Below, piece by piece: positions 1 to 14,051 of a stretch of DNA of 64,000 nt; position 1 is the first letter of the stretch; each line of letters opens with the position of its first letter. Under the pieces are notes generated by a model. That model did no database searches. It was given only the letters and a program-made list of their open reading frames with translations, and was not told where the DNA came from. A program made the position numbers and the translations under genes. The DNA comes from Lycorma delicatula (Eukaryota; Arthropoda; Insecta; Hemiptera; Fulgoridae). Location: positions 65,615,529 to 65,679,528 of the forward strand of contig NC_134456.1 in assembly GCF_047948215.1 (NCBI RefSeq), read 5' to 3'.

Positions 1-3000
1 AATCAAAATTTCTTGACCGACAGAAGCAGATCTTTCATCAAACACATTTATAAAGCATGAATGTTTTCAAGTTTTTGACAATGAAAGCAATGATATCACT
101 ATGACCTTATAAGACATAAAATAACAATAATACATGAAATATTACTACACTGGAAAATAATTTCAAGCAATCAGCATCTATGTATCCTCTTTCCAATGAA
201 ACTAAAACAAAAGCACTTGACTTTATGCACTTTTTTCCATTTATGAAACAGAACATTCTCCATTTTTTACCATGAAATACTTCCACTATTAGTGGGAAAT
301 CAGGGTCACATTAATTCAGCTGTAGACTCTGACTACTGCTTTCTAATCAGAGCTGTTAGTCAGATAGGTCTGCCTCACCAGTAAAATGTTCCTACATAAT
401 AGAAGATTCTTCCCCCACCAATTCAGCTTCAATGGTTACCTCTCTCCAATGATGGAAAACAGCAGTTATGCAAAAGGTACCTGTCAAATTCAACTGCAAC
501 ATTGATCACTTGTAAAATTAAGAAGCTTTATTCCACCTCATACCAGTAGCTCTCCACATGGTAGAACCTTTCATTTAGCCACCAACATTCATCATTCAAT
601 TGGAATATATCATATATACAACAACGTATTACGTTATCTGGAATTATCTGTATTTACAAATTATATTAACAATGTAATATTTTAAAACCAACACAAACAC
701 TTGACTCTGACAAACTGCCAGCTCTTATAATTTTATATAACTTAAAACAATTTGTTAACACCTAATAACAAAGTTATGAAACACAATACTATTACATCAA
801 GGTAACCAACTTATGTAAAGTTAAAAAATAAAGATAACAGCCATGTTGATTACCAATTTCTTTTTTTTCTGCTGACCAATACAAAACAAAATAATTTATT
901 ATAATCTTGGAGAAATAATTTTAAGTTTTACTTAATTCAATCTAAACACCACTGTGTATAAAACTTCAGGTACAGATAATTATTTTTAATTGATAACTTA
1001 TCTTAATGTTTTCATTTCTGACCAGTGGTATTTCCGACTCAGTGAGACACGGATGATTCATGTAAGTATGTAATAATAAGATCTCAACCAGACTTAAATC
1101 TACCTAAGCTTGACCAAAATACATAAGTAAAGATGTATTACTTTTAATTATAAGTAGCACTTCTAATTAAAGTAGTCCAATTAGCACAGCTGCACAGATT
1201 CTTTGCAGTTATCTGTGCTTACAGATTCCATCGAATTTGAAAGGCCTTGCTGAAGTCACACATAATATAAACAAAAATACATTTAAGTATACGAATTTCA
1301 ATAACGCAAGCAAGACTGAACATACAACAAAGATTCTGGACTATCTCTTTGGACAGAAGAATGGAAGCAAAATATTGGCAATTTTATTGACAAGTGTAAA
1401 TTCATTATTTATAATTATACAGCTAATTTCCTAAAGATTTCAAAATATGCAGATGGCAAAAATTTTCTGGAACCAATAAAGTTCATTAATCTCATACTAA
1501 GTGGAACAACAATAAGTTCAGAAGTTACCGTAATGTTTTAGACTAAACCATTCTGTCACAAAATACACAAAAAATGACATGACCTATTTTCACCTAACAC
1601 TGATTTATTTTAAGATAATCTTCACCCACACTTGGTCACAACGCAACTGCTACTTCAAAATCTTTTTGGAAGTAGTTGAATACATACCGTAAGATCCTTA
1701 CTTGGGCACCGGTGATTCGCATTTGTTTCTTAAACTAAAAGAATAGTTAGATGGTAATCATTTTAGAAGTGGTAATAGGTCAAAATGTTACCACAAAGTG
1801 ATTATCTATACAGTAGATTTCAGTAATGATGGAAAAGAAAAAGTACCAACATCTAATGTTTAAGTTTAAATGTTGATTATGTAGAAAATAGGGAAAGTTT
1901 TATAAACTTTAGTGGTTTAAAGTATTATACAGGTTTCACAATAAAAAATATGTATATATATATAGACAGATGTTTCCTAATAATCGTATATTAATCTGTT
2001 AAAAAGATAAAAACAACAAAAATGTATGTATGTGATAATTCTATTTTCAAGAATTTTCAACTTAATTTTCCTCTTTAAACTTAACATGACAATTTTCACT
2101 TTTTTTTTGAAAAAGGCAAACAATCTACCATCTAGTAATTTTGTTTTTTCAGTCTTGGCCAATCATTTCCAAATTCGGATGAATTGTTTGATATCTGTTT
2201 CAAGAAAACAAGACAGATGATCTGGAGTTACAGAGCCACAAACATATATATGAATATCCTAAATATAAGATTTTCAGAAAGCATTACTTATATGGTAATT
2301 AAAATGCAAACAAATTAGCTGATTGGAACACATTTGTGAGAAGCTGCAAGGGCAGTCCACACTGTATTCTAACAAGCATAAAGTAGGAATGTTTGTCTAT
2401 CTACAAACTTCATCTATCACTTTGAAATAGTTGACTATCCCTCTTCATTTTCTCATACGAATAAATATTGATTTTACAAAAATAATTTAATATAATTCGA
2501 AGTCAATTTTATTATCTAATGTGTAAAACTGGTTTAAAATATTATTTGGTACGATTTGCATGGGTTAATAAAAACTGATTAATTCAAAATATCCAACCAA
2601 ATCATTTTTTCTTTAATAATATCAAAATAGGAAAAATATATTCACACCAGCACTAGTTTCACAATACAATCTTGACTTATGATACATCTATTTATACATT
2701 AATAAATATTTTTTTTAAACAAACTGTAATGTTCTAAGTGGTCATAGAAAGTAAGAATACTTTTCAAATAGTGTTCCTGTAATTATGAATAATCATTGAA
2801 AAAGTAAATATTAATGCCAATATGCTTATCAGCTAAAATTTAATGTGTCAACTCATGTCATATTTAAATAAATTAATAAGTAATTAAAAACACAAAGTTT
2901 TGATGACTTAGTGTTCCTTAAACACTGTTCTGCTTTTATGCAGCCTAAAAACTTATCACTTTTGGACCGGTTTCCAATTTCATTACAAGGTCAATCTCGA

Positions 3001-4400
3001 TGTAAAAAAATATAAATATAAGTCTGTATACAAATAAGTACTTATGCAACAGATATATACTACTACTCATTTCTTCAAACAAAGTACTTCCAATACTCTT
3101 TCTTATATTTTGCAGGATTCCTTAAAAACTATACATTACTTTTTAGTTTAGGTTTGTAAATTCTTAGCCATGACTGCAATGGATTAATTCTACACCAATA
3201 TCCTGCCTAAAATACTGCTTATCAGTGCATCATTACAGCATTCTTTTAAAGTTACTACAACATAATGTACTTCATTGTTTACTAATCCATAGTTCCATTA
3301 TTCATTAACCATTTCCAACCACATGGGCTGACTAAGAAACAACTGTAACATATATCTGATGACTTTAATAAGTTTTAATAAACACCAAACACAGAGTTAG
3401 GTTCTCTATTCGCAGAGTACATATCAGTGGAGTTTTTGTTAATTCAATAATATTTTTTGTTAATGTCAGTTTTTTACCATGAATGCCACAGTCAGCATTC
3501 TATAAAAAATAATTTCAAACTAGATGAAAAGTGACTAGATTGATGAACCAAATAAGAGGATGAGAAATCAGAACTAGCAACAAAATTATGAACTGACCAA
3601 TAATATAGACTGGAAGATGTTAATAAGTATGATGCTTAGAAATCATAGTAATAATAATAAAATAAGTCTAAGAAATGAGCAGTGTTAAGAAACTGTAGAG
3701 CAATGGACTATAAAAAATACCTAGCCTGCACATGGGTGAAGATGTACTGCAAAAAGCATTAAGTATTAACAACTGAATCACTCAGTAAAAGTATTTTTTC
3801 ATACAAATGACAAAAGTATGGACAAAAACACTAATATAGATCAATTTGTAGGCAACAATTTCAATTATACACAGACTTCCATTAAAAAATTTGGAGAAAT
3901 AAATAAAAGAGCAAGTGTGGGGCAGGGTCAAATTGGAACCAATTGGGGTAAGGGACCTAAACTGAGTAGAACACAGAATAATGGCATGTTGATTGAACTT
4001 TTAAGAAAGCATATGTTATAGAAGAAACTCAGTCCCTATAATGGATCTTCATTTTAAAATTGGCTTTTGAAAATTTAATTTTTTAAATTTTAAAGTTAAT
4101 TCTATTTGAAACATTTTTTTAATATTTTCAATTGACATTTATTACTAAACAAACAATTGTTTTTAAAATGGTTATTAAATAAGCTTTTAAATAATGCAAT
4201 TTACTACACAATTTTAAAGTTTAAGGCTTCTGTTGCTAGTATAATCTCAATTTTTATATCTTTAAATAAATGAATATAAATCAATGAAATTAAAAAAAGA
4301 AAGACTGAAACACTAACCCTATGCAATGTTATAAAATCACAGATATTTAGAATAATATTATAGAGTTTTCACTTGAAATCAATCCACGTTGCACTAATTT
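1..4400. other. AT-rich stretch without a recognised gene
   Basis: No reading frame here has recognisable motifs; open frames are short and lysine, asparagine or phenylalanine rich, as expected by chance in AT-rich DNA. It could be intron, a long 3' untranslated region or intergenic DNA. I looked on both strands for GT/AG-bounded exons like those of RPAP1 and found none I could defend. Confidence 0.5.
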
Positions 4401-4419
4401 TTTTTATGAAAAAGCTGGC

Positions 4420-4560
4420 ATCAACAGCAATGGTCATTAGCCCAGGGGAAATTGGTAGCATATGAAAATATGCCATGTCTGACCAGGATTCGAACCAAGG
4501 ACCTTTGCATGAAATATATAGTATTAAAATTGAACCAATGTAGTTAAGGAAACAAAACTA
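4420..4560 (-). repeat. SINE-like fragment with a perfect Pol III B box
   Basis: On the minus strand 4486-4496 reads GGTTCGAATCC, a canonical tRNA/SINE B box. Flanking words (CATGTCTGACC on the plus strand, then a run about removing or keeping TAGCATATGAAAA) recur around 12520-12620 and 42075-42180, so this is a dispersed family rather than a tRNA gene. No A box or cloverleaf was found. The body is tRNA-related by its B box only; the family name is unknown. Confidence 0.5.
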
Positions 4561-6150
4561 AGAAAAATCTATCAGTCTTATGGTTAAACAGACATAACAT
4601 ACAAAGATTCAAATCATGAAAATCAAAGTCATTGATGAAAAATCATCATTAGATTTAATTAGTCTTTAAGTTCATTGCAAAAATTAGTCAAGTATGCAGG
4701 GAAACAGTTGTACAACTGTTCAACAATAAATAATTACATGCTTATTTTTCATTAATTGAAGTGGTAAAACATTTTTAAGAGGTTAGATTTCATTAGAGAT
4801 ACAAATTACTTAAATAAAAAAAAGAAGATAAAATTACACGAAAAAAAAGTTGTTTAACATTAAAAGTAACTTAATGTATTTCCTACATTATAATAGGAGT
4901 TATTAATAATAATTTTCCAATAACTTGTACTTGAATAAACTTAAGAGTAACTATACACTTAATATTGTATTTTCAGGAATATAAAAATAATATAATGCAA
5001 CTTTTAACTAATCTTAACTGAAAGAACATATCAACAAAACTCAATGTTGAAGCAGATACAATAACATAACATTATTTAAGTAGAAAGGTAACAATGCCAT
5101 TCTTTTTATTATATGCTTAGAAATTAAGGTGCATAGGAGTTGCAACTTGCAACTAATTACAGATTTAATTTTACACAGATGAACATGTGAGGAATTTTCA
5201 CAAAATTTTTTTTCAACAGAGAAATTGAATTTTATTTTGAATGTATAAAATAAACAGAATTCTCCAACAAGAAAACAGCATAACAGAATGATTGAATTTA
5301 CATAATAGCCTGTATTTGAAAATTCAAAACAAGAATAAGAAAAATAATAATACCCAATTTTCTAACACAAATCAATCCACTGGGAACCTAAATTTAATAG
5401 AATTATCTCTCTTTTCTTCTAAGTTGGAATCTTGAAATAATCCCATTTGTAACAAAAGAAGATTGAATGTACTGTAAATCCAAAACTAAATTGTAAAAAG
5501 AACAGCATGATGTTTTTCCAATAGTTTTCAATTAAAAAGATTGGTTCATTGACATTGTTTATTCCAATAAAGGAATTACTTCCTTGCTCAAAAATATTTT
5601 GAATGCAGATCTACTTTTCTTTTACATTAATTTACAGTGGTCAATCAACTGCTGTTATCATTACCATCAACAAATAAAATATTAAAAACCGCAAGAGAAA
5701 AAGCAACAATGTTATTTTAAGTGATCTAATTTTATAATTACTAGATTTAGTCATAATTTTAGGTGACTTGAACTCTTGGTCTTAGAATGTAAAACATAGT
5801 CTGGATATACCCAATGATTTATCATTTGTAGATTTGTTCAATATGATTGGCATTTCTTTAAGACTTTAACAAGTTAACTGGAAAAATTCTGAACTAGCAC
5901 TATTTTTAAATACCCACAATATCCAATATTGTAAACATAAACAGAAATATGCAGGATGCTGTCATAAAATTTAACATTGTAAAAAATGCACCCAGCAGAT
6001 AATACCTAGGGCTAATATTATGTATTATTTAATTTCAATTGTTTAAATCCAACAGGATTTTAAAAATTTGCTAATTAAAAATTCCAATAGAGATAAGTTT
6101 GTTAAACAAAATTATATTAATTACTTTTTAGAAACAGTAATTTTAATTTT
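4561..6150. other. AT-rich stretch, nothing recognised
   Basis: No gene, structured RNA or recognisable transposon was seen. Confidence 0.4.
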
Positions 6151-6159
6151 TATATAAAA

Positions 6160-6780
6160 AAACTAATGTGGACAACACATGACTTCCTTGTATGCTTATT
6201 AAATTACATATACACATTTTTTTAAATGAAAAGTACATAAAATTTTATTTCATTAATAACTGCCGATTTTTCATAATTTTTTTTACAATCATAATTTTTT
6301 AAATTTACAATTAAAAAAAAAGTTTAAAAAAAGGAGATGAAGTTTGATTCAAACTGATGTGCCTTCCCCTGTAAGATCCAAATATTTCATTAATTAAAAT
6401 TTTATTTGGCTATAACTCTGGAACCGGTGAAAATAAGTACCACTTATGATATACTGTTGAAAAGTTCTCAATGAGGGCTTTACCACAGTTAAGAAATCCA
6501 AAATCCAAATTTTTTTGGATTTTGGACACTTTTGGTTCAGTCGATTGCAATCAAAAGGAGCAGTGCACAACTAATTATTATGGCAGTCCTAAATCCAAAA
6601 TCTACATCCTACAGCTGATTGTTTTTGAGTTATGCAAGATACATACGTATGTATGTACAAATGTCAAGCCAAAACTAGTCAAAATGGATTCAGTGATGGT
6701 CAAAATGTATATTTCTGTTGAAATCTGAAATTTTTCGCTATCACAATACTTCCTTTACTTTGTACAAAGAAGAAAAAGCA
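6160..6780. repeat. Dispersed AT-rich repeat, copy 1
   Basis: About 620 bp that aligns by eye with 47005-47700: shared words include GACTTCCTTGTAT near the start, ACATATACACATTTTTTTAA, TTTGGCTATAACTCT, CGATTGCAATCAAAAGG and AACTAGTCAAAATG. No coding capacity was recognised, so it is probably a non-autonomous element. This copy contains a short inverted repeat (TCCAAAATCCAAA against its complement, 6497-6526) that is degraded in the other copy. It begins with ACTTCCTT and the other copy ends near AAGGAAGT, which may be remnants of terminal inverted repeats. Confidence 0.6.
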
Positions 6781-9470
6781 AATAAAGATATCAAAAATTT
6801 ACTTTACTGTGAAATGGGTTTTTGAAAACCTTAATACATTGGGATTTCACTTTTTTAGGGTTTTAAGGCAATCAATAAATCAACAAAATTTAATATTAAT
6901 AAAAAACAACCCTCTAAAGTAGCATTCATTAAAAAAAAAATTAATTAAAATTGAAAAATGAAAACTATTTTTAACATTTGCATATAATAGTAGTAAAAAT
7001 ATCTAAAATAAACACCATAAAGATTAATTAATGGAAAAAATTAAAAATGTGTTTATAACTTCAAAAATATGAATCAAAAGCAACTGAGAATGCATAAAAT
7101 TCCAAGATTATTGCAATTAACAAATTGATGAAGAAAATCACAACTCACAAAATAAGCGATTACAGCAACCAAAAAGTAACTAACCACTGCTAAAACTGGA
7201 ACAAAAAATTCCAAAGAGTGTACATGATTCTATTAATGAATTAAATAGTCTTTAAGCTTTTATGGCTGATACATAGTTTAATACTGAAACTCTGTAATAA
7301 GTTCATCAATAACTTTCAAACATAATTGAGGAAATGATTTATATTAAACTTTGTAACATAATAAATGAATACATTAACCCAAATTTGAAGAAGAGTGTTC
7401 TGTAACGACATTATATATAAAAAGCTTTAAACATCATGAAAAACGATTAGAACAATAGCTGTGATTAATAACCTAACATAAGGATTTTCAAGATAAATAA
7501 AATCCCAAATTAGTCAATCAATCAAAATAAACTTTAATGTAATGATAAAATAATCTACTCTCAAAATACTCATATAACAAGCACTTAAAAAAGTAAATTA
7601 TGGAAGAATATAAGTAGGCTGCAATTCATAAATGAAAGTGGATGGTAATAACATAATATTTAATGTTATATCACAAAATGCTAGTTATAAAGACCTTTTC
7701 TTTAAGTGGTTTGTACATGCAGACATTTTTTGTAAAAGCATAACACATTAACAAGTACTTAAAAGAAAATTTGTCAATTCAGATTAAAAGCTAAAATTAA
7801 ATTACACAAAACATTAAAATATGCATAAATACTTGCAAATGAAAGAAAGCACTTCATATAATGTATTCACTATAAAGTAGAGTACCTGCACACGAAAGAA
7901 GTTTAAGAAATTAGTTCACAAAAAAATTTCATTACTGTTGCAATAGCTACAATATATAACACAAATTTCTTGTTGTATGTGTTATATAACACAATAATCA
8001 AGAAAATGGGAACTAATTTAAACCCTATTATAATGTGAAATTAACCCTAATGTAAAAACCCTAGTAATAAAATTTACCAAATTCTGTACATTTATAAAAC
8101 ACTATGTGAAACATAATAATACAAAAATTGAGCAGTTTATAATAGATTAGTACATAAAAATATAGTGACATTACTTTAATTCTTGATCAGATTACATGAC
8201 AAAATAAAATTCTAAATTTCACTCGTTTTAATAACATTAAAAATAACAAAAAATTAAGTGTTAAAAAAATTTCTAAGAATTTTCACAAGAAATTAAATAA
8301 TAGTTCATTACTTGTGTAAGCAACCAACAAAATAAAAACATTTCCAAAAAAAAATTTCAAGATAAAAAATATAATGAAATATCTCTTGAATGATTGATTT
8401 AAATTAACTTGTATTTTTGTTTAGCTGATTCTTTACTTTTTTTTATAAAAGAATAATTTGCCATGTTAAATACAAGCTGAAAACTCCAGATTATAAATAC
8501 AAAGATTTCTATTTGACACTAAACCAAGAAACATTCATGGGAATTTCCAAAAAACTATTTAAATACAATTCTAAAATGTCAACCTATAAAATATCAATAT
8601 TTATTAGTTAAAAAGGTCAGGCAAATCCAAATTTATAAATACATTACATGGTTGACAATAAAATTCTATAGGTATACCTCAAGTAAAACAAATCTGAACT
8701 ATTTCAAATTTAAACTAATATTTAAAAAATATGTTATTACCTCTATATAAATTACATAAATATCTAAAACCTTTTTAGAAAGCCATCAATACTGAACTAA
8801 ATTTATAAAAAGATCTTATTTATTTAAATCAACAAAAAAAATTATGGTAAAATAATAAATCATAAATTTAGGTCTAAAAAGAAAATTGTATCACTATTTT
8901 TTTTGGGAGCAAGTTAGAAAAATATATATATAATCTAATACATTTTCAGGAACCACGGCTAAATAGTCTATATAACCTAACACGACCAGTGAAGGAATGG
9001 GCTATTTTGATTTTGCAAAGATATTATTTTATTAAATTAGGTGCATAAAAACCAATATATCACAAACTTTTAAGCAAACACAATTAAAATTCAGATAACA
9101 TTTTCTCTTCATTCACGTCTGAATGAAGTGAACATCTAGGAGTTGAAAATCTATTAATGTAAATAAATACAATAGCTAATGTTAATCAGGTAAAAATATC
9201 AAATCAATGAATAAAAGTAGGTTAAAAAACTAAAATATAATTAAGCTACATGTAAGCATTTTTCTAATGAAGAATAAATATTTTTAATGATCACAGCGAA
9301 TGACAAGAAAGAATATTGTTCGTATGCAAGCAGCACCACCTAGCCTTACAACAGATGGCACACTATATGAACTGATTTCTAAGGAAGAATAACATCAAAT
9401 AAACACAATATTTCTGTCATAAAGTCTTACGATTTATTATACGAACCACGCATTCACTTGATAAAGCATT
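6781..9470. other. AT-rich stretch without a recognised gene
   Basis: Nothing supported on either strand; only A/T runs and short chance frames. Confidence 0.4.
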
Positions 9471-9560
9471 TTATTCTGCTAATTCAAAAACATTGTGGGT
9501 CATTACTTGCTTGGCTTGTTGGCTAGATGCAGGCCTACCTGTAGTACCTGTACCAAAAGT
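9471..9560 (-). other. Short coding-like frame ending in a stop, unrecognised
   Basis: The minus strand is open for about 29 codons and ends at TAA (9471-9473), with unusually balanced codons for this region, and a possible acceptor (TTTTGGTACAG) just before it. It might be a terminal coding exon, or a leader exon using one of two internal GT sites. I do not recognise the peptide, and the length is close to what chance allows. It lies about 350 bp from the promoter-like stretch at 9880-10290. Confidence 0.15.
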
Positions 9561-9879
9561 TCAGCGTGTTAACAACCACATGATAAATTTTACTTTAAAA
9601 CGGACCATCATAATAGTATCTGAAATAAATACTGTATATAAAATACCCATCAATTAAACAATAAAACGAAAAAACAACTCACAACGTTATACAATATCCA
9701 AGTACGGCGTAGCCAACAAACACCTACGTGAGACAAATAATAATTATCACAGAAAAAAATTTTAAGATTTATATTAGCAACACTGGAGAAATTGTTTATT
9801 TTCACATAAGACTTCTAAATACCAACCTAATACAATCATAACCTTATTTAATTCCCACATAAAACTAAAATCTTTTCCT

Positions 9880-10290
9880 GCACTCATTACTCACATTAAT
9901 CCAAGATGGCCGATTTTTCCTTCCTTGACGCAAAATAAACTCACTGCGCAACTCCGTCATAGTTGTTACGATTGGTAGAAGTATGGCTACGTCACGACCG
10001 TGAACAGTGCCCTTTCTATTACTCATATCAATGAGAAAGGATTATTTTCAATTATTATGACGTCATATTTATGAAGGTAAAGGTTTCATCTTGATACAAT
10101 AAAAAAAAATATTTTTGCATTTAATAAGTTATTATATTAAAGAGTACAAAATTACGATTTACCTCCTGCGCGTCAAGTGATGGGCTGTTATCTTTGTATT
10201 TGTAATTCAGTGTCGTGGAAAGTGTGTCAGCGTAATTTCGTATACGCTTACAATTGGAGGTAGACCGGTAAAATGATTAGCCATTAGTTT
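9880..10290. promoter_or_regulatory. CpG-containing promoter-like region, possibly bidirectional
   Basis: This stretch is clearly richer in CpG than the DNA on either side. It holds a perfect palindromic CRE, TGACGTCA, at 10058-10065, a CGTCA half site near 9984, ATTGG (reverse CCAAT) boxes near 9971 and 10252, and a YY1-like AAGATGGCCG at 9903-9912, a motif usually found just downstream of start sites of housekeeping genes. Possible first-exon donors are GTGAGT on the minus strand just left of 9900 and GTAGAC or GTAAAA on the plus strand near 10258-10267. The genes served were not identified. Function is inferred from composition and motifs only. Confidence 0.45.
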
Positions 10291-13250
10291 TACTTATAGG
10301 GTAAAAGCAAGAAATTTCACCAGTGTACTCTGTTATTGAACAATTATATTAGTCGTCAGAAATTGTCATAATTCATCCTACAAACAGAAAAACGTACGTT
10401 TACCAGCAGTTCATATTAGTTTTCAGTTATAATGGATTGAGAGAGAATATTTTTATTCATAATTGAGCCCTGCAAACTTTATTTATAACCTGTAATATGA
10501 TGAAGAGCGTTTATGTTGCAATTAGTTTCGTACTGAAGTTCTAATGCATTTACAACGGTTGTAGTTATACCTTAAATTCAAACGCCAAGTTTGAACCTTC
10601 CACGTATGTAAAAAGAAGCTGAACAAGTAATAAAAGTGTAAGGAGCTGAATAGTAATAAAAAATACTGAACCCAAACGAACCGAAATGCACGATCGATTT
10701 CTATGGTTTGGACATTACTTCCTCTAAAATACGACCTATTTTCACTTATTTAAGGTGCTACCCGAGCTCACAGTGTACGTGTCACTAAGTGTGAATTTAG
10801 CCCGCAATTTTAGCACCAATCGAAAATTTAGTTATAAGCCAGTAATTGTTTTGCGAATTCCAAAGGGCACTCTTTAAATAGAAATTTTGTCCTTTTTTTT
10901 GTTAAATTCAATAACTGTAAATCTGTGGACATTGTACATCGAAGTAACAAAATCAGTGATTGTAACGTATATCTCCAGAAGAAGAAAGTGCGCTTTCCAG
11001 CTTGGCGCATTATTTCAAATCCATCTTCCTGAATATAAAATTATAAAATACTTGTTCATTTTTGTATAATGCATAATAACAAGTGCCACACACTTTTGTC
11101 TAGTTATACATTTATGTTGTTAACTATTCCACATTTTAGGTTTAGATAATTTTCTTTATTCTGGGGTTAGGTGGGTTTTTCAGCTAGTTGCCTTTCCATT
11201 ATGATACGTGAGAGAATATGGTATATATAAGTTTTTTTTAATATAAAAAATGGTCTTAAAAAAAATAAATAGGTTTACACCTACAACTGTTCACCTGCAA
11301 GGCAGGGCTCTACTACTCTGATACAGGTTGGTAACTGTTAACAGTTAATTCAAATTATTCTAAAAGAAAAAGTGTTATTAAATGGAACAGTTTCAACTTA
11401 ACAAAATGAAACTATTAGTAAAGAGACTACTCAGTTCTGAGCAGATCATCTAGTCACCTGGAACGTATCCAAGAACTAGATGAGAGCTGTGTACTTGCAA
11501 TGCAATATTGTATTCCACCTCCACTATGAAATTAATTAACAATGAGGGTAAACTATAGTATTAACTGAAAAAGATTATTATCATAGACTGCTACTACCCT
11601 ATTATACACATTTAATTAAAATTTGTCTGGTAATTTAATCTTTTAATGACAAAGAAATTATTTGGTTAAAAATGAAATTAAAACCAGTATGCTTTCAGAT
11701 ATTTTTAAATAATTAAAGAAATATAAATTTTTGACATCAAATTCACTTTTTTTTATACCTAGACAACCGATTCATAATTGTTTATGCATGTTGACCGTGA
11801 ATGCCAATGCTGCAATTACCAGAGGTTTAGGAAAGAAGCAGGTTGAGTAATTCATGTAGGGGTATTTGATTTATAATATAGTTTAAAAAACTAATCGATA
11901 CAAAGATTTCTATGATATTCCTCAAGGAGCTCTTTCATATTGTTTCGTTATATTTTCAAGTGAATTTTACTTATAAATTACAAAAGATACAAAATTACTA
12001 ATGCAGTGAGCACTTACAAAACATATTTTTTTACAGCCTTCATACGTTTAATAAAACAGTTTCTTGATAACTTTAATAGAGGATGTATTGCATTAGAAGA
12101 TATATGTTTACATTTTTTTAGATTGTTCTTTTAATTATATCTAATGTTATTTGCCATATAATTCAAAAGTTTACAAAGTATATGTGAAATTTGTTGCCAG
12201 GAATTGTTTAGCAGAATTTGTAATGTTAGATTTGATAAGTACTGGAGCATGGAGCATAGTCAGTCCATGGTTGATTTTTTAATGGTTTTTTGATGGTTGA
12301 CTGTTTTAATATTCTAAATGTGTTTTGTAACTGCCAAGATTGTTTTGCTTGTTTCACTTTCTACAACATAATACTGGAATTCAAGTAGTTTAAATTATTA
12401 TTTAAGCACTAGTATCTTACTGTTTATGAGTGTACTTTGAAATTCACAATGTTTTCTATAAAAAGTAATCTATGAAAATTAAATTTACCAAAACTATTAC
12501 TAAATTCAATTTAGATTTCCATCCAAATTTCTGGATGGATTTGTAGCATTTGAAAAGTGCTATACCTGACTGGATTCAAACCTGAAACTTTAAATAAAAA
12601 TAATAGTAAAGTTGATAAAATAAAATTTTAGTCAATAATACATCTATAGACTTTGTCCATAGTGTTTTGTATATTTATAGATTTATTTGAATTTAGTAAT
12701 TAATACATATTATTATCTATGAATAAACTATTATTATTATTACAGGCTACCTGACAATATTCAACCATTCCTTCTACACAAAGTGTTTCACGGCAAAAAT
12801 ATTAAACTTACTAATTTTTTAATAAAAAAATAAAGCTGAAAATGCATATTTTGCATCAAAATAAAAAATAAACACTGATAAGCTCAAAGCTTTAAGTGTG
12901 TAATGGAAGATTATTCTCAGTGTCCACAGTAGAATACGTACACAACATTCATGTCCAACTCCTTACCATATCCAAAGCAGACAAGATAAAAATTCAGCTT
13001 ATAGAAAACCCATCACAAATGAAACATTTGACACATATCTAACTGTTTCACAGAATACAAATGTGAAGATTTTTTATATATCATTAATAAATATCCATAT
13101 GACAGCTGATATCTATGAATAAAATGAAAATTGCCACATTACTTAGCACAATTTACTGGCTGCATACTTCTACCTAAAGATAAATTATTTACCTAAAAAA
13201 AAAATGTTTGAAGTTATTGACTTTTTAAATGTTAAACCAAATAAAATTAA
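10291..13250. other. No gene recognised
   Basis: AT-rich DNA with short chance frames. One degraded SINE-like fragment is listed separately (12520-12620). Confidence 0.4.
12520..12620 (-). repeat. Degraded SINE-like fragment, second copy
   Basis: The complement of 12572-12582 reads GGTTTGAATCC, one base from the B box at 4486-4496, and the flanking words (TGTAGCAT, GAAAAGTGCTATACCTGAC) correspond to those in the 4420-4560 copy. Older and more diverged than that copy. Confidence 0.4.
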
Positions 13251-13259
13251 ATAAATTCC

Positions 13260-13760
13260 ATGTCTTTAAAACTCAATTCACAATGTTTTCAGTAATTAGT
13301 GGTGCTGTTTTTTTTTAGTTGGGCAGATGTACCTTTAACACGTGAAAAGTGCATTCAGTTTGAATTTAATCTTTATCATTCATTGGTGTTTTTATACTTT
13401 ATAATGATCAAATGTGTTAAGGAGGGATTCTTTTTGTGTACATATAAAATAACAAGATAATGGTAAATGTTGGTGGGTTTGTGAACAAATATTGTTTAAA
13501 TCTGCTATATCACAGATGTAAATTACAAATTCACTAACATTGATAACTAATGTAATAATAATAATTATTATTATATGTGCATAATATATATTTTTTTTGT
13601 TGTTGAAAATGCAGATAATTCATTAATATATTGACCACTGTTCTCATACAATTTAATATTAAATGAAATAAAAATCACCAAACATAGTAAACAGACAAGT
13701 TGAACTTCCATATTAATTCCAAGAATTGATTTTCACAGAATCCTGCATCTTCAATTGTTA
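13260..13760. repeat. Dispersed repeat with rearranged arms, copy 1
   Basis: The segment 13455-13540 matches 20035-20120 in the same direction (both contain GTTGGTGGGTTT and GAACAAATATTGTTTAAATC), while 13640-13735 matches the reverse complement of 20120-20205. Weak similarity around 13260 extends to 19835. Part of it (ATATTGACCACTGT, TTTTCACAG) also recurs at 46825-46985. No coding capacity. Probably a non-autonomous DNA element with an internal inversion relative to its relative. Confidence 0.5.
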
Positions 13761-14051
13761 AATTCCATAATTATTTGTACATATAAACATTTATTTATAA
13801 TTTTGTTGAGATTGTTTCTTTTTTAAATTTATTATGGACGACATGCAAATTTTTCTGTTCATACTGAATTATTATTCCAGATTTTCATGCTCCTTGCAGA
13901 GGGTAGTACTGGAATCATTATTACAGTGCTGGACAGCAGTATTTGCATATTCATCCATAATAAATCTCAAAAATTTCAAAAAAGAAAGTAAATTAACAAA
14001 ATTATAAATAAATATGTTTTTTTTATATAACTGTATTTGAATTGTTCATTT

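Noticed and set aside
1237..1434. 65-codon plus-strand frame
   Set aside because: It does not begin with ATG, has biased AT-rich codons and no motif; no splice signals of note.
3818..4021. 67-codon plus-strand frame
   Set aside because: Asn/Lys/Thr-rich chance frame in AT-rich DNA; no family recognised and no exon context.
4486..4496. Possible tRNA gene because of the perfect B box
   Set aside because: No cloverleaf or A box can be formed, and the flanks repeat elsewhere in the window as a SINE-like family.
9906..9938. Ten-codon ATG frame as the start of a protein
   Set aside because: It stops after 10 codons with no donor inside, so at most it is an upstream frame.
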